Origin: Stramenopiles sp. TOSAG23-3
Lineage: Eukaryota > Sar
Length of the DNA: 19,719 nt
Assembly (NCBI GenBank): GCA_900128585.1
Contig: LT642392.1
Location: 1 to 19,719, forward strand
Direction of reading: 5' to 3'
In this document: in pieces, positions 6,399 through 18,436 of the stretch
Layout of the letters: each line of letters starts with the position of its first letter
How positions within the stretch are numbered: the stretch's first letter is position 1
Position numbers and translations under genes: made by a program
The notes under the pieces: generated by a model
Database searches by the model: none
Seen by the model: the letters and a program-made list of their open reading frames with translations, nothing else
What the model was told of the DNA's origin: nothing

Positions 6399-9300
6399 CT
6401 ACGAAAGAAAATTAATGTTAGAGACATGGCGGGAAATAATTTGTCGTTGGCGGGGGAAGGGGGGGGGGGCAAGGTATTCTACTTACTTAAAACGGTCTCC
6501 TCGACATAAGAAATGGTCGCGTGCGTTTCCGGCATTGGCATGCTGTGTGTATTACCATAATACTTACGATATTGTCCAGGAATTTCAATTTTGGAGTGGA
6601 GCAAATTTGCCAAGAAAACATTTTCCAATGGCATGGTTGTATTCTCATTTATTTCAATCCTCTGACCCGCTACATTCAGGATGGCCTCTGCAAATAACGA
6701 CAGGTATCGCATTTTGTGAAATTGGACATCCAATGGAATGACTATTTCACCATCATTATCCGGTAACACACTCTTGCCCAAAGAAGATCTTGCCACACGA
6801 TAGTCGTAGTACACTGCCTGAGGGTAGCGTTGCGCCATGTTGATTAGAATTTTGCACAATGTTTTCTTCATCTGCTTCTCGCGGAAAAGGCTGAACATCA
6901 ATGGAATAAAAGACAAAAATTTCCACACGGGGGTAGTTTCACTCGTTCTAGCGAATGTCCCGTATGCCTCTGGGAAATTCATTAGCCCGAGCACCCTTGG
7001 CATTTTTTCAATTGCTTCGGAATTACCACCATTGATTGCAGACATAGTAAACTCGATAAACGACAGTACATACATTTCTTTTTTTGAATTGTCCCTTCCC
7101 TCCTCCGTTAAGCCCTCGATTAAGTCCTCCAAAAACAGTGAGCATCGAAATGAACCTTCTGGCGATTTTGATTCTTTGAACGACTGTATTGCTTCTTCGA
7201 TGAAGCCGTGTTTTTGATTCTCCGACAACCCAGGATTTGCGTATTTCTGCACTGCGATATTTCCGAAAAGCACATAGTAATCAACGACGCTCTCGTTGTT
7301 AGACGTGGTGTCGCGCAGCTTATCAATTTCCAGTCTTTTTAAAATACGTTCGGCGTTGGAAAGGTACTTTGCCGCCTCTTTACGCTGCACGGGGTCGAGC
7401 GATGCGGCACGAACTTTAGCATTGGTGAAAACAATGTTTGCTACCTTGATTTTGTCTTTAAGAGGGGGCTCGGTCCCCAATTCATACAGGTAATCCTTCG
7501 CTTCGCGAACGAAGTCCAATGCCATAGTTGATTTGTTCAACAATGTCAAACCATACGCTACGTCGTAACAGCTATCGATTATAGACCTGTAGACGCTGTC
7601 GGAATTGACAGGCAGTTCACTCAAACATCGACGGCGCATCTTGTGCAAGTCCGTCCACACTGTAGGGTCATCGTAAATTTGCGAAGGCCAGCTTTTTTTC
7701 CATCCCTGGCGCAAAATTGCAAATTCTTTCTCATCTTCCTCAAGATTGTTCTCTGCTAATCTTTGGTAATACGAAACAAAGTCTTGGCAAGTTATCAAAA
7801 GTGGCAGCCTCTTCAGAATATTGTGCTTTGCAGCAAACGCGAACTTGCTCAAACTATTGTACGAATCCAAGAGAGTCTCTAACTCCTTCCACAGCAAGCC
7901 TTGCAGCCCGTGCCACTGTTTCTGAGTTAATTTTTCCCAAAATTGGCTCTCGAACGCATCGGGTACACTGGTTGAACCGCTCCCTCCCCCCTCCGGGGCA
8001 CGCTCGTGTCCCATTTCTCCGTAAGACTGCAGTCCCTGCACGATTTCCTCTTCGTTTAAATCTTGGTACAAAGCAGCCAAAGAATTCCAGCCTTGCTTCG
8101 ATTCATTAATACGAAGAATGTCCTCAATAGCCACAATACCAGAAGCATGATTCAAGGTGTTTTGGGCCGCACTTTGTACGGCAGGCAACTCAATTCCGGC
8201 TACCCTTGCGCCAGACTGCGTTATGCGCGACAATAAATCGAGTAAACTATGGACGAAAAGAGTGTCCTGGTTGCCGCTGCCCGCATTGTCGCAATTTAAA
8301 GTTTGGACAATGTCTTCCCCAATTTCTCGAACGACACTGTCGCTTCCATTTGGAGGACGGTTCGTCCTCCGTTGCTGCTGCGGCTGGAACGATTGGGCAA
8401 TCAGTTCGACCGCAACCGCGTGTCCAACCTTGTTATCGTGGGCACACAATTTCGCCAGAGGGTCTATCATATCTCTCAATTTGATTTGCACGTCGGGTAA
8501 TTCCCCGACCCGATATTCCCGTGTCAGCACAGGCTTGCTTTCGCTCCCTGCTCTGTTCTGGTTTTCATTATTTCCAAAACGTGCCGGTAACTCGGGCACG
8601 GCAAAACCATTGTTGGTTTGCAACCTAACATTTGGAGATGTCAAATTTTGTTCAACCGAACTATTTGTACTTTGAGTCAGCGAAAACAATTGCCGACTGG
8701 CGTCTTGGGTCGCACGAATTACGTTATGACTCGATACTTGGGAATTTGATACCGACATTGACTGTGAGTTCCATTCCTCTTCCATGTCCAACGCCATACT
8801 AACGCTTTGTGTAGAAGGAGCCGCCAGAGACGCAACGAAAGTAGCAAACAAGGGCTCCATGTAAGATTGATTCTGAGTCTGGCTACTACCACGCACATTG
8901 CTGAGATTGATGCTATGGAAACTGTTTGCCTTGTCCAGGGGCTGGTGGCAGCCTTTCAAAAACTCGTTGTCGGTGTAATCAACGTTTGACCGCAGCAGTT
9001 CAAGCATCAGCCCACAGCTGTACGAAGACCAGGTTTGTTCCAAAACGTTTCCCACCTCAAATACGTCTTTCTGAATCAAAAACTTTGCCCTCTTGATAGC
9101 GGTAGAAACGCTCGAGTCACTGTGCCAAAACCTGTACAACAACGGCTGAATTATGTCGACGCTCTTGTCTGCTAGCCCGTACAGTAGCAAGGGTCGTACA
9201 AAGGACGATTTTCCTTCTGCCACTAAAAGTTTGTCCATACTAATGCACAGGTTGTAGAACCTTAGGCGCACGTTATCATCATAGTGATCGATAAACGCTG

Positions 9301-12300
9301 ATGCGGCACTGCGGACAGCGGGGGCATTCGGATGCCGCCTGCTGCTTATTGTAAAATGGTCTTGCAAATTCAACCATTCTGTCGGTGGTAAAGCGCTCGT
9401 CCAGGTGCGCAATATCGACAGCAGCGCGATTTGGGTGTCGGTGTGGGTGTCTGCTGCCAGCCGATTTATTGACGGGTAGATGTTTTGAACACACACCCTC
9501 AAATCTGCCAAAGAATGCTCTGTCTCGCGGTAATAGCACAAAACGTGATCGACCACGCGTAAGGCCAGAACAAGATTATTATGGTTGAGCATATTGATGG
9601 TGCTCAACAGATTTTCAATAAATCTTTTCTGGTGCGTATATTGTGGGCCTAAAATAACGCAACTTTCGAGCAAAGAGGTAGTGTGCTGTTGGTTGCGGGC
9701 GTTGTATTGCATACGTAGCAAAGAGCGCGCTGTTGTTATGAACTCACTCATATTCACTTCACTGTCTACAAATTTGACGGTGCCAGCCCGTGCAAGTTTC
9801 GCGGCAAGTGATGCCGCAGCGCATCGAACAGGCTTTGACTTGCCGTCAAATATGAGCCCTAGAATGCCCACATCTCGGCTGTGTAAAAAGCTGTTCACAT
9901 CAACCATCTTCTCCGAGGAGCTCCAATTCCACTCCAAGTGTTCGACAGACAGTGACAGCAGATTCAAGGCTAGCGCTTTCAAGCTGTTGCTGCGACGATG
10001 CCAAGTCGCGCTATTAACATTATGAAATGACACCAAAAACACAGAGTGTAACCACTCCGTTGTCTTCACGGATCGCATGTCATCGCTGCGAATGAACATG
10101 TCCATCACTACAGATAAATCAAGCTTGGTCGCGCGCTGTGCATCGCTTTTAGTCCAAGCTTTCAAACAAGATTCAAAGTGCGCCATCTCGCTCTCCAAGT
10201 TTCTGTGGTGGGGAAACGCCAATATTTTCATCCACATGTTAAAGAACTTTTCCATGACAACTTGGTCGGTATTTATGGTTCTGCTTCTATCATAGCGCCC
10301 TTCCCACTGTGCCAGTATAGCCGTACACTTCAAGAACAATTTGTGAAACGAGGGGGATGATACCCCGCGCAGGTTACCGTATTGAACCAACGTATCCAAC
10401 ACAAACATTTGCCACGTGCGAAACCCGCACTGGGTAGCAAACTCGTCGAGAAACAACTGAAAGTAGTGTGGTCTTTGCACAATAACACATAATAAAAAGA
10501 TTTTAATATGCATTGGAAGAAATACGCCGGAATCCACCTTGCAGGCCATTTTACACATCGTATCCATGAAAGCGGGAATCGGACTGTTTGGTACTCGTAC
10601 CCACTTCTTTGGCCCGCTATTTTCAGAGTCGTCAAGATTGACGTCAGCATACTCTGCCCAAGCGTCTTCCCCGTAGTCGGACGGCAGTGCCGCACTCTTA
10701 TTGAATAAGGTGTCCAATGTTGCTACTACAGTCTCGAGCAAGAGGTTGTTCGTTTTGCACCAAGGCTGCGATGGATAATCTTCCTCCAATATAAGGAATT
10801 GCCACCACTTCTCGACGTTTTCATACTTTGAAAACAAACATTGGCTCTGAACAGATATTTTCTTCTGCGTCCGGATAATCATGTGCGCTAAGCATACGTA
10901 CGCCGTCACCTTCTGAAAATGATTCGTCTCAGACGAGTCAATGCATTGTTTTGCCTTTTTATTTACAAGACTTGTAAGCGCAGTTTCTTTTCCGTTCAGA
11001 AATGCTTTTGAGATCGAGGTGGCATTTAGTACATTGTGCAGACCGAACCCAGGAACGTTTCGGACGATCTGCAATTTTATCTGAACATCGTTCAAGCGTT
11101 CGTACAATACTTGCAATATGCGAAATGCGTAAGCATTGGAAATGTCATTGCCCGCTTGATCGATCTTGAAAATTAAGGAATGCAAGAGCGACTTTCCATC
11201 CAGAGCTTTGTATTCCGTTAAATATATTTTGGCAATAACATTGTCCTGAGTGCTTTCATTTGAAGCCACATGCAGCAAGTATGGTAAGCACAGGCACTCC
11301 ATAACTAATTCCTTGTAGTCTGGGGGTGACTCTTTGTCAAAAATGGCAAACAAAGTAAACTCCATAAAATTGTGCCTGCTGCTAACGGCATTTATTTTAG
11401 CGTTTGCAGCGGACGGGCTGAACATTTCGATGGCATAATTTTGAACTATTCCGGTCAGCCTTTCGTTGATGTATTGTCTCCTTTTGTGGTTATAACCATC
11501 TTCGCTCAAGTGAATACAAATTCGGCGAAGCAACAAGGTGCAGTGGATGCCGCCTAAACGCAGCGAGCGCAACGAGATATCTATGGCCTTAAAATGATTT
11601 TCTTCTGATACTGAACCTGCGGGCAGGCTTTCTGACGGGTTTTTTGGGAATATAGAAGCAGTAAAAATAGACTTGCTCAATAGGTGAAGAATGGCATCTG
11701 ACAACCCTTGGTTGGAAAGCGTTGGGTCAATGCTAAGATGTTTCAAGCAAACTGAGGCTGCGCGGAATCCGTACATTTTTAACTTAAATAAACACTGAGG
11801 TTGTGCAGCGTCATCCTTTATTTCCGTCAAAATGAACCGAATTAAATTTTCCATGAAAGATCCATGATCAGCGTTCCCAACATTGCACACCTCCATCAGT
11901 GGAATCAACAATTGCACATAATACAGGACTTCTTCAGCACTTGATCTCATTTTTATATCACGAAAATAGTTTGTAAAGCTGGAGATTACAAGGGTCCTAA
12001 TTTCTTCAGTGGCGATGATTTGACAATTTGCATCGCATAACGAGGAAATAAAACGCCTCAGAAAGTGCAGCATGGCAGATTGACTAAATGACAACGTGAT
12101 CAAATTTGTCTTGATTCGGGGCCAAACCGTGGCACTGCCGAAAAACTTAATTAGTTGGTGGACCACGGGATGGTGCACAATTACGTTGTTTTGTGCGCTT
12201 GGTGCGTAAGCAAATATATGGGCACACAGTGACGATTGAGACAAGGCTTCAACCACAACATCGGGGTCAATGTTTGGGTAAATCTCGATTATAAACTTTA

Positions 12301-15300
12301 ATACATCTACAAGCACCTCAGCTGTCTCTGCACGGACGTATTCGTCCAATTCTTTAATCTGGTCCAGCAAAGCTTTGCAAAAAGCACTTTTCCATTGCAG
12401 AAATTCCGAATCGCTGTCGAAACACTTGCACAAAGCTTGCGCCTTATCAACAAAAACGATCCCTTGAAACTGCAGTACCACATGCCGATAATGTGTTTCA
12501 ATAGAATTCTCTTCCTCGCCAGTTTTGACAAAAAGAGTGACACCGTTTGTTTCCACCAGCCTTGCTTCCTCTCTCAGGCACTTTAGTAGCACTTCGGACA
12601 TCCACTCCGATTCCTGGGAAAAAGTAAAATCTTATAGTGTTAGACATTTAATTCAAACTAAGGGAAGAGGGGAAGAGGGGAGGAGGGGGTAAATGAGCTC
12701 AGGTATATCCCATGTGCCTGTACAATTGGCTGTTCATTGTCATTTCATCAAATCAAGGACGAACCTTTGTCTTCGCCGTGAACCATGAAAGGTTCGGGCT
12801 TTAAAATATCAAAAGACCAAAAATGACTTCGCTTGATGCCCACACTTTCTATCATTTTCATCTATGCCGATGCAAAGGAGAAAATAACAAAAAAGACCTA
12901 CTTTTCTCGGAACAGAGTCCAGTCAAAGCACTTTTATGCCTTCATTCAGCAACAAAATTGGTTATCGCATGACGAGAACCACTTCGATGCTGAATAAATT
13001 TCTAAAAACCAAGTTAGGGTTAGCAGCATTGAACTTTGCCTACACAAAGCAATACTTCGTCGGTGAAAGTGTGTGTACAAGGTAGAATTTATTCATCATG
13101 GCTCAGGGAAAGTTTGGAAAAGTATGAATTTGAAGGGGGACGTACGGTGTCGACAACAGCAGCAATCGCCTCGTAAGATGTGTGCTGCAATTCTTTAAAT
13201 GCCTTGGCGCTACGGCACGCAAATTTATGCGGCGAAAACATTGCTTGTGTAATGAGATTAGACAACAAGCTTATAAAAATGTTTTGATCGTGCTCAGTGT
13301 TTGCTGGGGAGAGAAAAAGTCTCTTGGCACACATTCCTGGGACAGAATGGACCGCGAGAATCACTTCTTTCGTAAATTGAAGAATATCAATCAGCAAGCG
13401 GTCTGAGAAAACCGTCTTCTTCATTACGGCACGGTAAAAGTATCGGAAGACAGACGCCCGCGTCACAGCTGAACCTGCCATCTTGTCTTGACCACCTAAT
13501 AAATGAACGTCGTTTTCGGTGTGTCGCAGCCCTGCTGAATCGACCGGCTTTCTTTTCGGTCGTTGTCCGTCCTGTACAGGGTTCCCTGTCTTCTGAAAAG
13601 CAGCCGTCGGATCGCACATTTTTAGTTTTAGAGCCCAAGCAAAACTAAAAAGGCAGCCATGAAATGAATCAATCCACTTTTTAGTTTCGCGTATGCCGTA
13701 TAGTGTGCTTTGCATGAGTAGGTCATTCTCGAAGATTTTCACGACACTAATTCGCCTTTTTTTTATCGAACGATCGTGCCACTTTCTGCATCCTCCAAAT
13801 CGTGCAATTGCTATTGATTCAAACAGCGAAGCAGCAGTCTGCCGGTACGCGCTATGTTCTCGGTTACAGGTTGCCTCGAAGAGCTTGTCCATTAAATCAT
13901 CAATATTCTTAACAATCTTCCCCTTGTATTCTACTGCCGAGTTCCGGACCATAGCATCGTCGCATACAATACGCTGAAAGTGCAAAATGGATTTGTGTAA
14001 CTCCGCCCCCGCCTCGAAATTGACACTTGCGACACCATTGATCAACTTCCTGCCTGCGTACTTCAGGGCAAACATAACGTAGTATAGGGTGTCTAAAGTA
14101 TATTTTGACACCAAAGTCAATTCTTCTCGAAAATCCCTGTACATCAAGTTCAGAGTCATTGCTGCTCCCATCTGCTTGTCTGGATTCTGACTTTTTAGCA
14201 TATTAAACAGACGGCGCATCAACGAATCTATTTCAACAGGCGAAGAACGGGGAGGTCTGGCATGACCTTTCTTTCGTCGCGACCGCGGTGCTGAAACAGA
14301 AACGGACTGTTTGATCGCCCATTTCAAAAACTCTGCCAACGCCCTCGTTGACACATCTTTCAAAGCTGCGTTGGAGCCATTTGACGCCCCCTCAACAATG
14401 CAATCGAGCCAAACGACAGTCTCTGGCGCTGTTGATTTTATCCCCATCCTGTTACTGGCTTTCTTCTTACTAAACCAGTGCACCAACTGCTTGACCAGCG
14501 GCTCAAACATATTCCGTGTAATATCGTGAGTATCGGTTGATAATCGAAGTATGCACGGAAACAGCTCGCGGTAAATTTTGCACAAATGTTCCTGGTTTTG
14601 CATTGGCAGCATGTACAATATGATGGCATGAAGGGTTTCGCACGCCGGTAGCTTGGATTTTGAGTCACCAGCTCCGCTCTCTGACAATTCCATTATCTGC
14701 GGGAGCAAATCGTCCAGCGGCAAGTTGATGGTCGTGTCTCCATCTAAATGAAATGTTACTTGAACCTGGTGGGAACTGTTCCATCGAAGCCCCTCAGCCA
14801 AATGGGTTGCCGACGATCCAACGACGCCATGCCCCAGGCCACCAATGCGACCTAGGAATTGCAGTACACAACTGTGCAACGTCTGTGCCCCCCTGGAAGC
14901 TTCCGAATCGCCAGTGTCCTCTTCCATTCTGTTTGACAAATAATTGTTCAGTTTAGGCAGAATTTCAGGCAAGTAAACTTTTAGTTCGTCCAAAGGTAGA
15001 GCGTTCCGCCAGTGTTCGAGTGCCCGCATGGCAACCCACGCAATCGGTCGGTAGCTACGACCTGTTGTGAGCGCGCTTAATAACACCGGTGTCTGTATGT
15101 GCAAGTTCATTAGTTCGATGGGGGCATTCAAAATCATATTTGCAGATGCTACAAACAGCTCATCCTGATATTGGCGTGACCGTATTTGAACGACCTTTAC
15201 GTAATGGAACAATTGGTCAAACACCTGCTGCTTTCTGTGCGTGCCATTTCCGTTTTGCTTACAGCCTTTGAAAAAGCCAATACCATTGCATATGTCAAAA

Positions 15301-17534
15301 AATATTTTAAAGAGTTTGTAAAAGCCCGATATTTCTGGGTTCCTTTCGCTGACAGGAATTAGGTTTTCCAGTACAGTCAAAATCCAATTGCTGCTACACC
15401 GTGCCAGCAGTTTGGCATACTCGTCGTTGCCGGAATAAAATGAGACAAAAAACTTTACCAAGTTCAAAAACCTGCCGAAATCGTGCGGGTTTGCTGGAAA
15501 TTGGTTCGTCTGGCGTAGCATGTAATTGTTGATATCAGTGTTCTCGCCTTCGTCTTCCTGACTTTCTTCCGGGTTCACCTCCGCACTGTCAGTCTCTTCT
15601 TCACCATCATTAACAAAAAGTCGCAAGTTCAACCTGGAGATGATTTCTAGCATGCATTCCATCAAACGGTTGCAAATATTTTGCGGTGCATCTTGAGATT
15701 TTTGCGACCCGGAACTTTCCATATCATCCCGATCGCCATGAAGTTGCCCCGCCTCACTCACGACTAAAGAAAACAACTCGGAATAAATTACGGGCATTGC
15801 TTGTGGCCTCTCTGCTGTTTCTGCAAGTAGCTGGGGGTGGTCCATGGCGCGGTCAAGGCCATTCATCACGATGGCGTTCAACACGACCGCGTGCGCTTCT
15901 GTGTTATGCTCCAAACCTCTCAGTAGCTGAACCAGGTAACGAGAAAAACTCAGCTTTTGTTTCAATTTACGATTGCTCCACACACTGTGGTAGGTGCCCA
16001 TTATATTTTTGAGTACGGTATTTAGTGCATCGGACATGCCCACGTCTATTTCACGGGTGGGAAGAAGAGACATTATATTGCCGCACGCACACAAAAGGGA
16101 CAGTTGTCCCGCTCCCACTTTGTACAACAAAATGTGTGAGCCAGCGTTCTGGCCGGAACTACCCTTCCCGATGGTACTGTTCGCAATACTGCTGTAGCGA
16201 TCCAACAGAAAGGTAACGATATTCTTCAACTCTTGTGTTTTCCAATACTTGTGTATGGCGCCCGCAAAATCACCAATCATATGAGTGGCAAAGTCTCTAT
16301 ATCGCCTGTCGTTGTGGTTTAAAAATGCCTTTAAAGGCTCTATAACTTCGGAGAACAACTGTTTCTTCTGCTCTTCGTTTTCTGCCCCGTCGGTGGGAGA
16401 GGACTGGATAAATTGTCCCAGGACACGAACCACTGCCCTCAGTGCACCCGGAACTGCGTTGGCTACAGTTGGGCTGTCGCTCAAGAAACAGCTTAGTAAA
16501 CGCCTGAAAATACTAATCCCATCTTCCACTATACACTTCTGAAAATAATTCGAATGAGCAGCAATAAATTTCATCGCTGTGACTGGAACCCTGAACCGGT
16601 TCATATCCTCCGGCACCTCCATTGCCTGTACAAAGATACTGTTGTAGACCTCTTTCGTCTTTCTTGGGCGAAAACCTTCCACGCTCCCATCCGTGCACGC
16701 GTACAAGGCAAAATGCATCCCAGATATTGCACCAGCAATAACGTTGGCCTTTTGGTTGCTTGTTTTGGCATAAGCAGTCTTCAAACTATCTGCTAATGTG
16801 TTTAGGATACTACCAGACAACTCTTTCAGTTCTCGGGGGTAAACGTAAAGGAGCCGCCCTAACATTTCGAGAGCAACGCCCTTCACTTTCCCGTAAGCTT
16901 TGGCAGTCTTCCCCTGCAAATCACTGACGCATTCATAAAATGGACGGGTCGTCCGGCCATTGTTATTCATTCGCTCTGTGAGTCCCATAGAATGTGCATC
17001 AATCCACGGCCGTTCGGAACGCGAGGTCTCCCGGGGGGACGTCTCCAAAATCTCAAACAGGGGAAAGAAGGCCTGGTACTGCACGGGCTTTCTCTTTTCT
17101 CTGGAAAGCATTCCATAACAAATTTTCTGGAGGCGGGTCAGGTACAACTTCAAGGGCTTGACACCTTCCTCCTTGATAAGACTTGACAATTGCTGGAGCG
17201 CTTCCACGCATGACTCTGTTTCCGCCGCCACATCTTTTCCAGCATAGCACCGGATTGACATTTTTTCCAACGACAGCAAAATATTTGGAGGATCATTTGA
17301 TTGAAAAATAAGCGACGTAACAGTTGCCAATAGTGACTTGCTGCTCTTCACACGCCTTGATCTGCACAGAGAGAATATAGAATGCACCATAGTTTTTGGC
17401 GCAGTGCCGCTTTCGTTCATCCCATTTCTTGAAAACGTTGAAAAGAGGCGTAACCAACGCTTCAGGTCCGAAATATCAGCAGCAGAAGTCGCAAGGGTAG
17501 ACGTTGGGACGAAACGAGTCGAATCGCCCATCAT
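5167..17534 (-). CDS. PRKDC: DNA-dependent protein kinase catalytic subunit (DNA-PKcs), three exons
   Basis: Spliced gene with exons 17534-13146, 12613-6487 and 6398-5167. Together they give 11,748 coding bases and 3915 residues plus stop, close to the 4128 of human DNA-PKcs. In known systems Ku loads this PI3K-like kinase on double-strand breaks for non-homologous end joining in the nucleus. Family-specific matches run throughout: ISGFYKL and EPLVKQLVHWF (N-terminal half), EFLKWAIKQ, YRVGELPDVQIK (about residue 2829), a PVWKFLSFI/RYPQAV segment of the FAT region, EIPGQY, LVKGGEDLRNDQR, GIGDRHLGN, DFG and a FATC end. The ATG at 17534 follows an in-frame TAG 15 bases upstream and sits in a good context (A at -3); the second Met is adjacent and also plausible. 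All catalytic residues are present, so the enzyme should be active. ATM, ATR and mTOR are excluded by the DNA-PKcs-type motifs LPDVQIK and EIPGQY. Confidence 0.95.
6399..6486 (-). other. PRKDC intron 2 (88 bp)
   Basis: The donor is GTAAGT (6486-6481), the branch point CTAAC (6421-6417) and the acceptor TTTCTTTCGTAG ending at 6399. It restores the kinase frame exactly (one base plus two bases of a Lys codon), and the resulting protein aligns with the family across the join. In the transcript orientation it holds C11-TT-C5 close after the donor. Confidence 0.93.
6487..12613 (-). CDS. PRKDC: PRKDC exon 2: middle HEAT, phosphorylation-cluster and FAT regions (residues 1464-3506)
   Basis: A 6.1-kb exon. 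It starts with GAA TCG GAG TGG immediately after a CCCAG acceptor and ends after one base of a Lys codon at GTAAGT. It contains the M-HEAT section, then a low-complexity Ser/Thr/Gln segment (residues about 2707-2777) with seven SQ/TQ motifs including RATQ and LTQ. YRVGELPDVQIK follows near 2829, then the FAT helical repeats. It ends with NLLHSKIEIPGQY and the beginning of the kinase N-lobe. Gly/Ser/Glu-rich linkers are visible, for example near ERAPEGGGSGST. No frameshift or in-frame stop interrupts the 2042 codons, so the gene is under coding constraint. Confidence 0.93.
12614..13145 (-). other. PRKDC intron 1 (532 bp)
   Basis: The donor is GTACGT at 13145-13140. The acceptor is TTTTTCCCAG ending at 12614, and CTAAC at 12643-12639 is a likely branch point. 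Both exon ends are phase 0, and the join gives VDT-ESEWMSEV. The intron carries a GGAGGGGAAGAGGGG-like purine stretch near 12661-12688 and a perfect 9-bp inverted repeat (12760-12768 with 12788-12796). No further exon is evident inside, but a very short one cannot be excluded. Confidence 0.8.
13146..17534 (-). CDS. PRKDC: PRKDC exon 1: N-terminal HEAT region (residues 1-1463)
   Basis: Encodes 1463 residues and ends in phase 0 at a GTACGT donor. The sequence is alpha-helical, HEAT-type and mostly without low complexity. Landmarks shared with vertebrate DNA-PKcs are a segment reading PHDFGRFLNLVKFF, then NPEISGFYKLFKI, RLSTDTHDITRNMFEPLVKQ and YRDFREELTLV. An acidic linker rich in Glu and Asp lies at about residues 640-668, just before PHDFGRF. 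Vertebrates also have a charged linker there. This ring-forming region is known to contact DNA and Ku. Without splicing the frame would run on past the donor to a stop at 13089, adding about 18 residues of unrelated sequence. Confidence 0.9.
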
Positions 17535-18056
17535 TTTGTTGACGAACTATTCGTGGCTGTACTGCAACCTAGTAACTCTTCGGAAAGGGGTTGCACCAAC
17601 ACCGACAAATCCCGATTGTAATCCTATTTTCGATTTCTTGTTTGCCTTTTCTCGATTCGACAGTCCGATCCAAATCTAATACTTTTGCCTTCAATTCTTA
17701 TTAAAAGGAAATTCATTCAACAAGAAAAAAAAGAAGATTTTTCTTCCCCATTTCTTTCTTTCTTTTTTTGTTTTTTGTTTTGGTGTGTTGTTGTTGTTGT
17801 TTTGTTGTTGATATATAAAATAATAATAATAATATGACTGACGATGAAGAAGATTAGATAATTAAGGTACATATGTTATATATCATATATCCATCACTTC
17901 ATGTTATTAGTTATATAGTTATATATAATATTGCATAGAAATCATCTCGATAATTAAGATGTATATTTATCCTCCTTAACTGATTAGAAACGAGCTTTGA
18001 TTTCTTTTCTTTTGTTGTTTTGAGTTTTGAGTGACAAAAAAAAAATAATAATTAAT

Positions 18057-18066
18057 TTTATTTATT
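18057..18066 (-). terminator. Overlapping minus-strand AATAAA hexamers
   Basis: AATAAATAAA on the minus strand is the first clear poly(A) hexamer downstream of the Cgr1-like gene. The distance is long (about 470 bases) and the surroundings are AT-rich, so it may be fortuitous. Confidence 0.35.
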
Positions 18067-18369
18067 TTTTTACATTCTTCTAAATTTACACCTACACATC
18101 ATTGGGGGGGACCACCCGAAGCTGAAATCAAGAATCACAACAATCATCAAGAAAGAAGAAATTATTATGAAGCAAGGAAGAAATGATGAAAACCCGCGAA
18201 AGTGCAATGAGCATTTACTATACGTATAAAATATACTACATAATACCCTATCAAAATATTTCGTTAATAATTTTTTTGTTTTGTTTTTTTTGTTGTTTTT
18301 TCACCAATTGTTGAGATTTCTTCTTCTGCGCTGAGATGAAAAACAGAATAAAGAAACAAATCAAATCTT

Positions 18370-18436
18370 ACTACCTGGTCACTGGGATCATCTTTGATGA
18401 TTGCGCAGTGTGTAAGTACGTACATATTCTGGTAGT
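18370..18436. other. Nested inverted repeats, possible structured RNA
   Basis: ATCATC-TTT-GATGAT (18387-18401) is enclosed by CACTG (18380-18384) and CAGTG (18406-18410), and further out by ACTACC (18370-18375) and GGTAGT (18431-18436). GTACGTAC, a palindrome, lies at 18416-18423. It sits 102 bases past the stop of the Cgr1-like gene, so it could be a 3'-UTR structure or a separate small RNA. I match it to no known RNA family. Confidence 0.45.

Noticed and set aside
6283-6741. 152-residue plus-strand ORF across intron 2
   Set aside because: It is antisense to the kinase exons and the intron and has no homology that I recognise. It is a shadow of the real gene.
8157-8675. 172-residue plus-strand ORF
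   Set aside because: It lies wholly antisense to conserved PRKDC exon 2 coding sequence.
12705-12760. Possible box C/D snoRNA in intron 1 (TTGATGA and CTGA on the minus strand)
   Set aside because: The boxes are short, and no terminal stem brings them together.
13089-13145. Read-through of PRKDC exon 1 to the stop at 13089
   Set aside because: That would give a truncated protein without a kinase. The GTACGT donor at 13145 and the matching phase-0 acceptor give a continuous family-length protein.
18366-18400. Resemblance to the 5' end of U1 snRNA
   Set aside because: CTTACTACCTGG only loosely recalls ACTTACCTG. Three extra bases break the 5' splice-site-pairing core, and no Sm site or U1 stem order follows.
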